From contig JAJEKV010000012.1 of NCBI GenBank assembly GCA_021234155.1, positions 5,957,789 through 6,021,788 on the forward strand: 64,000 nucleotides of DNA. Reading direction: 5' to 3'. The position numbers were made by a program, and so were the translations under genes. Under the pieces are notes generated by a model that ran no database searches, was not told where the DNA came from, and was given only the letters and a program-made list of their open reading frames with translations. Shown here in pieces: positions 32,690 through 43,844 of the stretch. This DNA is from Isoetes taiwanensis. Taxonomy: Eukaryota; Streptophyta; Lycopodiopsida; Isoetales; Isoetaceae. Position 1 is the stretch's first letter. Every line of letters starts with the position of its first letter.

Positions 32690-33814
32690 CTACATATTAG
32701 CACTTTTATTTTTGTTCAAGCAAACTCCAGACACCAGTCCAAATCTCTCCATTGCTGCAAGAAATTTTTGGAGACTTTCTCCTTCCTTCTTCAAAAACAC
32801 AAAGGTGTCATCAGCATATTGCATTATGGAAAAAGTACCTTCCCCTTTTGGTAGTTGCAATGATTGGATATCTTCTTTATCTTGCATTTGTAGTACTAAT
32901 TTAGTAAGTACTTCTGCAACAATCAAAAAAAGGTAAGGGGCTAAAGGGCAGCCTTGCCTTACCCCTCTCCTACACTGGAATTTGTCAGTAGTTGCACCAT
33001 TGACAATTAAAGCTGAGGTTGCTGTCGAGTTGAATCCCAAGACTTTTTGATACACCTTTTCTGATAGCCCCAGATGGGCCATAGCTTTCTCCAGAAACTG
33101 CCAACTGATAGTATCATATGCTCTTTTGAAGTCCAATTTGAGCAGTAGGCATTCTTGCTTGGACAACTTATTCCAATGTAGTCCTTCAGCAGCCCCAATA
33201 TAATTGTCACGAATATGCCTTTGAGGGAGGAAAGCAGACTGACATGGATTTATAACATTTATAAGGCAAGCCTTTAATCTGTTAGCAAGAATCTTGGCTA
33301 ATACCTTATAAGTGGTATTTGTCAAAGATATTGGCCTCCAGTCTCCTATATTGATTGGACACCCCACTTTAGGAATCAAAGTGATTTGACCAGCATTAAT
33401 TGTTGGATGTAGAAACCTAGCCTGCCATGCTCCCTGAATAAACTTTATGAAATCATCCTTCATGATTTTCCAGAACTCCACATAGAATTCTGGTTGAAAT
33501 CCATCTGGACCCGGGCTTTTGCCATGTGCCATTGACCTTAAAGTCTCAGCTATCTCCTTCTCTCCTGGAGTTTTCAACATGTCTTTGTCTTCAATTTCTG
33601 GCCCCTTGGGCAGTTCCTTGAAGAAATCCTCAATTACTTTACTCTCTACTTCATAGTTGCTGAAAAGGGCTTGGTACTCTTTGTGGAAATATTTCTGAAT
33701 CTCTAATTGGGAATCCAGTGATTTTCCTTGCTCATCCACAACCTCTACTATTCCATTATTGAATATACGACTCTTGGCTGTCCTGAAGAAAAAGGCTGAT
33801 CCAGCATCATCCAA
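32690..33814 (-). CDS. LINE reverse transcriptase, N-terminal part
   Basis: The 374 residues carry the non-LTR reverse transcriptase blocks in order: GPDGFQPEF (102-110), LIPKVG and DWRPISLTNTTYKVLAKILA (about 146-177), KLDFKRAYDTISWQFL (226-241), GVRQGCPLAP (284-293) and the catalytic YADD (333-336). It ends at KNKSANM and a stop created by the insertion that follows. About 30 residues that normally join this block to the LGIPL motif are missing, so the insertion came with a deletion or later loss. Endonuclease and start are absent (5' truncation). It acted in target-primed reverse transcription, and this copy is inactive. Confidence 0.85.
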   Translation of the reverse strand: MDDAGSAFFFRTAKSRIFNNGIVEVVDEQGKSLDSQLEIQKYFHKEYQALFSNYEVESKVIEDFFKELPKGPEIEDKDMLKTPGEKEIAETLRSMAHGKSPGPDGFQPEFYVEFWKIMKDDFIKFIQGAWQARFLHPTINAGQITLIPKVGCPINIGDWRPISLTNTTYKVLAKILANRLKACLINVINPCQSAFLPQRHIRDNYIGAAEGLHWNKLSKQECLLLKLDFKRAYDTISWQFLEKAMAHLGLSEKVYQKVLGFNSTATSALIVNGATTDKFQCRRGVRQGCPLAPYLFLIVAEVLTKLVLQMQDKEDIQSLQLPKGEGTFSIMQYADDTFVFLKKEGESLQKFLAAMERFGLVSGVCLNKNKSANM

Positions 33815-34189
33815 CTCATTCGAAAGTTTTCCTATGCATTTAGGGATAGATTAGCCATACTTTTTAATAGCTAATGCAAAATATGAGATTATTCATGAGA
33901 TTATGGAATAGAGGTTGCTAATACTATATTAGGTGGACAGTTTTTTGTTCTCCAACTAGTAGATTTCTATTCTTAATATGTTCGTACAATAAAAATTTTG
34001 GCATAGCATAAATGTTTGGCTAAAGTTTATATAAAGGTTCAAACAAAAAATAGCCAAACATTCAAAACTAGTAAAGGAAAATTATTCAACTTTAGCCAAA
34101 CATTCGAAAGTTTTCCTATGTATTTTGGGTTAAATTAGCCAAAGTTGTTCTAGCTAATCTAAAATATGACTTTAGTAATTTTTTCCCTG

Positions 34190-34363
34190 GACACAAGGCT
34201 TTTATGGGAGAAAAGGCCAAAGAAAGCCTGCGCTATAGCAGGCTTGTGCCAAAGAAAGCTTGGATCCAAAAGCAGAGCTGGTGCCAACACTGGCGTCCCT
34301 TTCCCTAGAATGATGGTTCTCTTCTATATAAGAAGAGAACCATTGCATTCTAGGGAAAGGTCC
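34190..34363 (+). repeat. R repeat unit A, right end with palindrome
   Basis: It resumes after hAT element Z and closes unit A. The sequence is the same, as far as I can read it, as 42188-42363. It ends with the palindrome at 34298-34360. Confidence 0.8.
34298..34360. repeat. 63-bp palindrome at the A/B junction
   Basis: CCTTTCCCTAGAATG and CATTCTAGGGAAAGG form the outer stem, GGTTCTCTTCT and AGAAGAGAACC the inner stem, around TATA. A small bulge (AT versus ATTG) separates the stems. Identical at 42298-42360 and truncated at about 43385-43437. Confidence 0.9.
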
Positions 34364-37300
34364 TTATGCACAAATATCAACATCCGACACAAAGAGAAAC
34401 CTCCCTCAAACCCCATCATAGACTGAGACCACGAGAGATTGTAAGGCACACTGCTAGGAAAGTGTAACGACCATGAGATGAGGTGGGATGCCACTGCAAA
34501 TGGAGGGGAAGGGGCTCAAGAAACCCTGAGACAACTAGACTGCATAAGGCAAAGAAGGCATGAAAATCGAACACAAACAAGATCTATGGCCACCACCAAA
34601 GCACATGAAATCAAAATTGTAGAACCAACGTACCCAACAAAATACAGAGAATACCTAACGACAAGACGTTATGGAAGTAAGAACAAACATACCTAACTTA
34701 TATTATTCATGCGAATCGCACTCAAAGCGAACTTTCATGAAGACAATGCAAACCCCCTAATAAGAAAGACCAAAACCATGCACCATGGAATGCATAAAAA
34801 GAGAAGACATCAAGACCGGACATAGTCAACAAGCTAACAAAGAGCACCTGGAACTAAAATTCAAGAATCAACGTACCAGTAGTGAACTACAGTGAATACT
34901 ATAATGACAAAAACACCAACAAACAAGGACCTAAAACCTAAACATATACGCTACACGCATAACCAGTTCAAACAAACTTTAAAAAATAGAAACAACATAA
35001 CCCATGGGAACAAGACGAAAGGGACCCCGAGACACAAGAACAAAAAGGTTTCATAAGGTGACAGAACAATTATGCAATTGAGAACACCTGTAGATGACGC
35101 CACAGAGTCAGCGAGGATGGGATCAACGCCAAGATGAGGAATGGATGAAGAAAACTGAGGCCAACCTGAAACAAGAACCATTTACGAATGCAAGACAATG
35201 GACCACAAGAACCACTACACATGCACGAATCTGCGAAGATGCAACCGCATTTTGAAATTTAAACTACAGGCCAAAAGAGAGAATGTCACGGGAAAAAGGG
35301 AACACCAAACAACTCCTTTAGGTCAACACAAAAAAGGCATGACGACTGGACCAACAAGGCAAGAAGAACTACGTCAAATCAAGGGGCGGACAAAGGAGGG
35401 AATCAAGACAATAGCAGAGCAAAGATGTATTTTAAGGGATAAACTGGAAACAAGAGGAAAGGAATAAACATAGGGTGAAAAAAGACAAACAGGAGACCAG
35501 AATGAAATGGATAGAAAAAAGGGATCGAGAATAGCAAACAAAGCAAAACAAGACAATATGGCTGACACAAAATGGAAATAACTGAAGGCCCTCAAAGGCA
35601 CTAATGAGACACTAAGAATCTATGACAAAGAGCGAGTATAGGCCCCCATAAGGGCATCCATGAGAACCACTGAGAACATATGAGAATATTGGAGTAAAAG
35701 AACAAGTAGAGCAACAACAATAAATAGCAAGGACTAAAATTCATGAATGTATACCCACATACATCACGGATCCAAGCGAATTTTCAACGTAGAAACAACG
35801 ATAGGGATCTTGAGATTCAAGAACAATCCAGAGGACTGGACCAAAGAACCCATTATGGTGAGAGAAAGATGGAGAAATATGGGTGCTATATGACATCGTT
35901 GGAAGAAGCAGAGTGAAGAGAACAACTCGGTGAACAACATGCAAATTTGGTTGATGAGGGTAACCCGATCTTTGAGACCAACAAGAATAAAAAAGGCTAA
36001 GCAAGGTGGATACAACAACTGGGGTCAACATAGTAAAACGACATAATGATTGGACACCGCCAGGGCAAAAAAGCACTATGATGAGACAAGAGGCGGGCAA
36101 AGGAGGGAGTCAAGATAATAGAAGAGCCAAGACGTTTCAAGAGATAAAATGAACAAACAAAGAGGAAAGGGACAATATGCAAAATGAAAAAAGAGAGGAA
36201 TGCGAGATTATAATGAAATGGATGGAATAAGGGACTACTAGGAATAGAGGAACAGAACAAATTGGGACAAAGGAGCTAAGGCCACAAATGCAAATAAAGC
36301 CCTCGAAGGCATTCACGAGAAACTAAGAATCAATGATGAAAGAGAAGAATATGGGCCCTCATAAAGGCATCCAAAGAACAATTGAGAACATATGAGAAAC
36401 AAGCATGCACTTATCTACCTATACATACACCTAGAAACAAAGCTCAAGAATCTTAGAGCAAAAAAGGGAAGCAAAGCAAATGAAATGGATGGAGAAATGG
36501 GATAAAGAAAAGAGGCACTAGAAAACCGCTCTGAAATGGAAAGGCGAGGGAAATAAATTGGGCAATCGAACAAACTACAACTGAAAAGACCAGGGAAAAA
36601 GTACGAGTGAGAGGAACAAATCATGCATGTGCAAGTGAACAAATTACTGCTGAGAAATCATGAGACAAGAATGCTAAGAGCAATCAGACAGATGGGACAA
36701 CTCGGACAAGCAGAGCAGTGTAACGAAGTATGGAAGCAACTCAAGCACAACCTGGACTGCAAGAGCTAGGACTCAAGGGACACCATAAGAGCTCAACGAG
36801 ACAAATGGAACAAAAAGTCAACAAAAAAGGGAATAATGGACGTCATGTAGTAAAGGGAACGAGTAAAGGCAGTGGAAAGAAGCCAATGAACCAAAAAAAT
36901 TGAAGGGGCACATGGCTCGGTGGTCATCACAAGTACAAGGAACTAGCCACATAAAGGAATATAAAAGAAATTTGCAACTAAATGTCACAAGCACCAATGC
37001 AGCAAGAATGCAATAGCTCAACCCATACAAAATACAAACTGAGATATGGCACTGGCAAAAGCCATGCATAAATGAGCCAAATGATTCTAGCAAATACCAC
37101 CAATTGTAAAACTCCTGCAAAACGACCAAATGTAAGCGACCACCACAAATGGTACCAATAGACCAACGACGGGGAAACCTGAGATCCTAAGCAAAAAAGG
37201 ACCACATCTAAGTATGGAAGCAAAGCGCATTAAAAGGACTAATTGCGGTAAAAAATAGACGTTATGGACCACAACCATGTCTACGAGATAGAAAGTGTTG

Positions 37301-38448
37301 AGAATAACCAAAAGCAACATGGCATGAACTAACATGAATCACCAACTCATAACGAATGCAGCTATGGAAAAGTTCAAGAGTAGAAAACATGCTAGACTAT
37401 CCCAAATGGAGGTGGTTATATACAAGATACTGGAAATACCTGACTCGCCCGACAACTCGTGCTAAAGTCCTTAGGTCGAGTGCCAAAATGTCAACAAAAA
37501 GGGGGCAACCGGCATGTGTTGATTAAATATAGGATATAGTGAGAAATTGCCAAAAATGCAATGAAGCAACTAAAATGCAAAACTGACTTGGTGTAAAAAA
37601 GCAACATACAAAGTAGTTAGCACCTTGTTGAACTATGTGGACAAAGAGTTGACAACGATCCCCATCAATGTCCACTAGAGATGGCACCACCCCTTCATAA
37701 TGACAAGACGAAAAATACCAAGAAGCCAGTCTGACATTGACCCCTCTAGTCGCCAAGTCAAAAGATGATTCTTATCAGCATCTACTCGAGATGCCCTCCC
37801 CAACCGAACCATAGCTCGAATCTCTCCACACCAAGAACCCTGCAACTAAAACCAACGAAGGCTATAAACTGTCAACATTCGCAAAAAGAGGGAACCATAC
37901 ATGGGCAGGCCACCAAAGGAAAAAACCATCAACTCTGACAAATATACTAATCTAAACATCAACTGGCCCAAGGGAACCTGACAAAACCAACATCTAACAA
38001 CCCTACTTTTACTCACTACGTAACTTACAAAACAAGACGGGGTTCCGAACCTTCAAATCCGAAAGCGAGAGCAAAAAGGACATAAAATAGACTACCAAAG
38101 AGAGAACCTATCACTCAGACGAACATACTCACTCAAACACGCCAATCACCACTAAAGACTAGTAGGACTAGTCAATTTTAAATGAAGGTAAACAAGAAAT
38201 AAGATAGGCGACAAGAAGATACAGCAAGAAAGGAAACAGAAGCAAATGAAATGGATGGAGAAATGTGATTAACACAAAAGGACCAGAGCACAACAAATCA
38301 GAATCAAAAACCAAACGAAGGGGACATCGTGAGATACATGGAGTAAGAACAAATAGAGCAATGGGTACCACCGATGCAGCAAAGGTTGAATGGGACGAGA
38401 CATTCATGCAAAAGGGAAGGAAGAAGGAGGGAAAGTCATGAGGTAAGA

Positions 38449-38520
38449 GAAAGAAAGAAAGAATGAAAGAAAGAAAGAATGAAAGAAAGAAAGAATGAAA
38501 AAAGAAAGAAAGAAAGAAAT
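38449..38520 (+). repeat. GAAA/GAAT microsatellite
   Basis: AAAGAAAGAATGAAAGAAAG units are repeated over about 70 bp. The sequence is simple and has no coding value. Confidence 0.85.
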
Positions 38521-39619
38521 AGAGCAAGCATCAAGAGTACCAAATGAAACTAAAGGCCGGAGAGAATGGAGAGAAATGAGCCACTTCTAACTAAACCAAT
38601 GAACCATGTAATTGCATAAATAAATTAGCGATGACGGGGAACCCCATAACCTGCAGAAGGAGATCAACAAATTCCAAGAAGAAAACAATGTAAAATGGAC
38701 AAACAAATGAGCATCCCTCAACTAAGAAACCTATGATGCCAAGGATGCTACCATAGACTACAAAGATAGAAATACATGGAATACCCAAGCAAAGAATTAA
38801 ACATACGACTGAAGTCACTTCATGCCCAAATGGATGCTCCCACCCTCAAGTCAAACTAAATGAAGGCGGACAAGGAAAAAGATCAACAACAAGGAGTAGA
38901 TAAGCCGCCAAATGACAACAAACAACCACAACAATTATAGTTAGCCAAATGCAAACCGACTCAAGGAAAAGAACTAAACGACTCCGCAAAAACGAGCAAT
39001 GATCCATAATTTATACACCAACGAATACATACAAGTAAGAAAGCAAAAACGTATGTTGACACATAAGAGGGTCAATCTAGGGACTGCAACATAGAAACTA
39101 CGAGGTTGGGGCATCATAAAAACGGCCGCCCTAAAAAGCTGAAAAATGAATAAATAACACGCAGGCCATTGATGGAAAAAAATGACAATACGACAACTAT
39201 CCACCAACTAAAGATTGACCCAAAAAATGAAACCCAATGAAACACAAAAGACAATCCCAAGGTCGAGTCGGAGGCACACCAAACAAAAACTGGAAAAAAT
39301 GCGACCCCAACTCCAAAAATACAACAACACTACAAGCGTAAAAGGACGCACAAAACCAAAACAAGCACTGGTAAACCAACCACAAACCCCTAGACGACAA
39401 CGCATCATACATCCAAGCAACACACCGACCAACCGAACAAAAACCAGAAAAGCAACCAAAGAGTACTATGCACCGAACCTAACATGACCCCTGCAGAAAC
39501 TAGACATCCAAGGGAACGACAAAGCAAAACAAGGACCGACTCTAGACCCCAAACACCAATGAAAAAGACGCCAGAAACAACAAAGAAAAAGGAAGAGGGA
39601 GGGAAGGGACCAATCTATG

Positions 39620-39985
39620 CACAAGAACTTTTGTTATGAATGTTTAATAAAATACGCACCAAGGACCCTTGATTATAATGTTTTTAGCACGAGGTTTGTA
39701 ATATAAGGGGGCACAAACGACCTACGTGTGGTGTCAAACAACAAGGGAAAGATGAGGCAAGAACTCGACTGACCAAACTTAACACCGAAACATAACCATG
39801 CACAGTGTTCGACCTATATAAGGACCTTTTATGATTAATGTTTAATAAATTATGCACAAGATCCTTTGTTATAATGTTTGGAACCCGTGATTTAAGGTTT
39901 ATAACATAAGGGGGCATAAACGACCTATGCATGGCGTCAAACAACAAGGGAAAGACGAGGCAAGGACTAGACTGACCAAACTCAA
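39620..39985 (+). repeat. tandem repeat, two copies of about 190 bp
   Basis: Both copies contain AATGTTTAATAAA, then ATAAGGGGGCA, ACGACCTA and GTCAAACAACAAGGGAAAGA, with about 85-90 percent identity by eye. Confidence 0.75.
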
Positions 39986-40061
39986 CATATAAATTATTCT
40001 AACCATACAAATAAGACCCCTGACAGAACCAAACCAAGCCCAGGCACAACCTCTAAGAATG

Positions 40062-41140
40062 AGAATGAGAATGATTTTTTATCGTCCACTGAGGCCAATC
40101 GGCCTATGGGACCCATAAGGAACGCAGCAAACTTATTACTGTCCGGGTTAAAAAACCCCCGCCCCGAAGGGTTTTCGAGGGAAAAACCGTGGCAGTAATA
40201 AGAATGCCACAAACCGCATAAATTATACATCAATGTTTATATACATGTCAAGTGTGTGCGAGGACATAGCTGATCTCGCATGTCCATAACCTCCACGAAG
40301 ATATGATCCCGGCATCCGACGCGGATCGGATGCTCAATCAATGTCACATGTAACGGCCGCCGGGCCCGACCAACTCAACATATCGTGTCCTAATTTGATC
40401 ATATCTTTGGGCAACTTTGAAGGGTATGAGATTCATCCTCAATGACTCCCATTTGGCAGCAATGACAGAGCCTGTCCTCCCCTGGCGTGGCTCACCAATC
40501 CATCTGCCTGTCTCAATTCGAAGATGATGTGCCCTCGCGGCGAATGGAGGCAATGAGTCCGCGCTTTTCATGGGCAAGTGGGTACGTAGGTAGCATTGCG
40601 GGCCTCGCTCCAATGTGGGATTTATGTGGCGCCCGGTAGTGTCTTTGTCTTGACCTGTTCAAGGGCATTAGCATCCCAAAGCTTGCTGAGGAAGCAATCG
40701 TCAAGATATTGCCTCAAGCTATGGCGATCTGCCTCTGTTTGCACATGTATGCACCTGTGCTCCTCGCACATTCCATCTAGCCAACCATTGAGCTCTCTTT
40801 TCCCTCCAAGAAGCCTTGAGGGCTGCGCTCCATTGCCATGATATAAGCTAGTTTAGGGAGACGAGCATCGTCCATATTGACCACCTTCCGAAAATAGACA
40901 ATGTGGCGATCAAGGGCCGCCCTCTCAAGAGGCAAGAATCCCGCCTCCTGCAAAGAGAATTTGATATGGGACTGTGGACTTCACCCCTAGTGCTCGTACT
41001 AAGAAGGCTTTCTGGACCTGCTCCAAGTCATTCCAAGTAGCAAGTGATACCACTGGGCCCCATACTTCCACCCCGTATAAAAGGACAGGCTCCACTAAGA
41101 CCTTGAACAGGCGTGACTGATCAAGAAACACCATAATTCG
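40062..41140 (-). pseudogene. LINE remnant, C-terminal end
   Basis: On the minus strand, 40925-41134 reads LFKVLVEPVLLYGVEVWGP, then VQKAFLVRALGVKS, the segment after the reverse transcriptase in many LINEs. 40344-40613 reads AHHLRIETGRWIGEPRQGR. The 3' end (ATCGTCCACTGAGGCCAATC on the plus strand) matches that of the remnant at 7806-9830, so both belong to one family. The tail here is (AATGAG)n at 40055-40075 instead of (GGAAG)n. The copy is 5'-truncated at about 41140. Confidence 0.75.
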
Positions 41141-41470
41141 ACCTAAAACAATACCAACATAAAGCTACAACTTTTTAAATCTAGAATTAAGGGATATCGG
41201 GAGTCGGAAACCCCATGCAATTTATAGCCCAAAAATTTGGCGGGAAACCGCACCCGGTAACCCCCTAAAAGCAAATCAACCGCAGTCATCCTCATGGACG
41301 AATCAATCTACGGGCCGACCTCGATCGATCTGCCCAGATAGCCAATCCCATGTCGATTTTTTCAGTTGGGTGATGCTAGGGCAGTCGGATGGGCTAGATG
41401 CAGGCCAAGGCAGGGCCTGTGATGAAAAAGAGAAGGCAAGACAAGGCAGAGGTTATAGCTGGCTAGGGCA

Positions 41471-41622
41471 CAGAAGCGAAGAGCATGATGCTGGGAAAAA
41501 AAAAAAACATATCATAACTGGGGCAGAAAGCGCGGCGACCACAAACATGCACATCCAGAAGCGAAAAGCATGCTGGGAAAAACATATTTAACTGTGGCAG
41601 AGAGCGAGGCGACCACCAACAT
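41471..41622 (+). repeat. tandem duplication, two copies of about 75 bp
   Basis: CAGAAGCGAARAGCATG, GCTGGGAAAAA and GGCGACCAC recur in the same order in both halves. Confidence 0.7.
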
Positions 41623-42297
41623 GCAAGACGAGAGGAACAGAGAGCAAGTAAGATTTCACTTTCATTCAGGATCGGTTTTCCAGTAAGCACCATCGATTCC
41701 ATGAGGAAGCAGATCAAAACTTGAGCCCAATCCCCTGACCACAACCAAGGGACACAGTACCTGTACAGAGCCGAAAACCTCTCAGATCGAAATTAAAATG
41801 ATCAATCACAACAAACCTGGAGAAGCAGAGACGCAAGAATTGAGTAGAAGAAATCGACAGGGCCACAATGCTAACAACACAAATCCAGCAACGTCCACAG
41901 ATGAATGCAGCAGCACCATAGAAGATATCATTGGAAAAGCATGATGAGATCAAAAGCAAAAGATCTAGAACGGAATTAGCATCAAAGGTGAGAGCCAAGC
42001 CATGACACAATTATGTTCTGGGACCAGATCCTCAGGTAGCACCATCGATCCTAAAGTGCAAGTGCCCCCCCAGACCAATCCATCCTATGCATAATCAAGA
42101 AGCAGCACCAGTGTAGGAATCAATGTAGGGAAAACTCCGTACAACAACAAGATTCAGCTCAGAGGAAACGCCGATGAGGAATGCAGGAAGACACAAGGCT
42201 TTTATGGGAGAAAAGGCCAAAGAAAGCCTGCGCTATAGCAGGCTTGTGCCAAAGAAAGCTTGGATCCAAAAGCAGAGCTGGTGCCAACACTGGCGTC

Positions 42298-42360
42298 CCT
42301 TTCCCTAGAATGATGGTTCTCTTCTATATAAGAAGAGAACCATTGCATTCTAGGGAAAGG
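42298..42360. repeat. 63-bp palindrome at the B/C junction
   Basis: It is identical to 34298-34360, and lies exactly 8000 bp from it. Confidence 0.9.
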
Positions 42361-42363
42361 TCC

Positions 42364-43437
42364 TTATGCACAAATATCAACATCCGAAGTGAAGTGGTGT
42401 TCCATTGAGCTGAATGAAAAAATAGTACAATGACCCATAGGGAAACAAACTGATGAATCCCAAAATGAGTGAAGAGGGGAACAAAATGATGAACCCCAAA
42501 TGGGTAAAATCAACAAACACAACCTCGGGTTAGACCACCCGATATATAAGATAATTATATACAATAAGTACAGGCCCCCACGTAGAACATCTAGAAGGCC
42601 GGTGTACGGTAATGCTCCCAAACTGCAACAACTGCAAAAATCAGGTCGCGCCACCCATCCAAGCAGTGACTCAAATCCGCCCCTTTAAGATACCGCTCCA
42701 TGCGACCCATCTGGCTACTTGTATAAAAAACAGCCCCATGCACATCAGAGAGCTCCAAAAAGAGCACAATATCAAAATGGAAAAGATGATCCATGAGGAT
42801 CCCCGGAAACCATGAGGCTACGCCGAGATCGGAAAATATAGGCTCGACCCAGAAGCATATAAAAAGCAGCTACATGCACATGAGTGAGCTCCAAACTGCA
42901 AGACCGAACCATATGCGACTATCAAATGTGTTAGAAGCCATCCACGGGTCAAGAGTCAGCAAACTATAAAGTCGAAAAGAGCATAATATTGAAAATTGAA
43001 GAGATGATCCATAATGATCCTCGGAAGCCACGGGGCTACGCCGAGATAAGAAAAATATAGGCCCGACCCAGGGGGGCTTCCCCTTGGTGCCCTCCAGAAG
43101 CGCCATGTGCTACGCTGGAAAAAATGCAAAAGCCCATTGGCCAACACTGAAAAAAATAAAACCCATATAGGAGAGTAAGAGGTGGGAGGGGGGGAACTCC
43201 GTACAACAACAAGATTCAGCTCAGAGGAAATGCCGATGAGGAATGCATGAAGATACAAGGCGGAGAAAAGGCCAAAGAAAGCATGCACTATAGCAGGCTT
43301 GTGCCAAAGAAAGGCTGCGCTATAGCAGGCTTGTGCCAAAGAAAGCTTGGATCCAAAAGCAGAGCTGGCGCTAAAACTGGCGTCCCTATCCCTAGAATGA
43401 TGGTTCTCTTCTATATAAGAAGAGAACCATTGCATTC
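42364..43437 (+). repeat. R repeat unit C, internally deleted
   Basis: It keeps the first 24 bases of the unit start, then jumps to the equivalent of about 26915 of unit A (GATGAATCCCAAAATGAGTG) and follows it to the common right end. The terminal palindrome at about 43385-43437 lacks the last part of its right arm, and NLR sequence begins there. Confidence 0.8.
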
Positions 43438-43844
43438 CCTAAAATTGATTTGAGTTCTGGGGGAAGCTTCTTCAGACTTTCGCACAAAACCACATCCAAA
43501 GTTTCAAGTAAAGGCAAGCTTCCTTTTTCCAGACAGCTCTGTCAATGCAGTGCATTCTATGAGCTTAAAGAGCAGAGCATTTTCAAACTTGAGAACAGAT
43601 TGCCAGGCAATGTTTTTACACTTTTGCATCCAAATTTAACCTCTCCAACATTATTTCCAAAATGATCAGCAATTTTAAGGCCTCTTAGAGCGATCTTTTC
43701 AACACAAGAAAGTAACCACATCTCTATTGGGACAGTTGTACATATGCCAGTCTTATCATCAATATCCAACTTTCTCAACAATGTGAGCTTGTCCAGAGGT
43801 GGCCAAAGATGGCCACATCTCGAAAACGAATTCTTTCCATGCAT
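43438..43844 (-). pseudogene. NLR-type LRR gene, upstream portion
   Basis: Minus strand from 43844: LDKLTLLRKLDIDD, VEKIALRGLKIADHFGNN, LFSSLKMLCSLSS, then after a shift LPLLETLDVVLCESLKKLPP and ELKSILGN up to the R junction. Spacing and composition are those of plant NLR leucine-rich repeats. It runs in the same direction as the repeats at 17939-18690 and would precede them, so I treat both as halves of one gene. A repeat of about 20-24 residues may be missing at the join. No NB-ARC or TIR part is seen further upstream. Confidence 0.65.

Larger units (their letters stand above)
31116..32698. other. 1.6-kb segment between 18-bp direct repeats
   Basis: GTTATTRTGCTACATATT occurs at 31098-31115 and 32681-32698 (one mismatch) and brackets the segment beside the foldback element. 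It looks like an insertion that duplicated the junction between the foldback end and the LINE. It contains a (CACATG)n microsatellite and hAT element X, and no gene. Confidence 0.5.
28022..33818 (-). mobile_element. 5'-truncated L1-type LINE with internal insertion
   Basis: A run of 22 T at 28022-28043 is the poly(A) tail of a minus-strand LINE. TTCGAAAGTTTT occurs on both sides (28014-28025 and 33819-33830) as target duplication. The empty target is seen in a second copy of the host sequence at about 34100-34122 (CATTCGAAAGTTTTCCTATG). The element begins inside ORF2, upstream of the reverse transcriptase and without the endonuclease. It is split by the foldback element and its companion at 30089-32692. 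Confidence 0.88.
27810..34189. mobile_element. hAT element Z, carrying nested insertions
   Basis: The termini are CAGGGAAAAAA and TTTTTTCCCTG. The 8-bp flanks GACACAAG at 27802-27809 and 34190-34197 are identical, as expected of a hAT transposase. The empty site is present at 42188-42200 (GGAAGACACAAGGC). Without the LINE inside, the element is about 575 bp and non-coding, so it is non-autonomous. Confidence 0.9.
34364..42363 (+). repeat. R repeat unit B
   Basis: It starts TTATGCACAAATATC immediately after the palindrome of unit A. It follows unit A up to about 37530, then has 4.6 kb not present in the others, and rejoins the common right end at about 42120 (ACTCCGTACAACAACAAG). The private part holds a GAAA-rich microsatellite, a 190-bp tandem repeat, a LINE remnant and a 75-bp duplication, all listed separately. 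No gene is visible, and the strong purine bias continues to about 39600. Confidence 0.8.

Noticed and set aside
30089-32692. A single large TIR transposon spanning both TAGCAYAATAACA ends
   Set aside because: The foldback element already ends at 31109, and the far copy of the end is better explained as an 18-bp direct repeat around the next segment.
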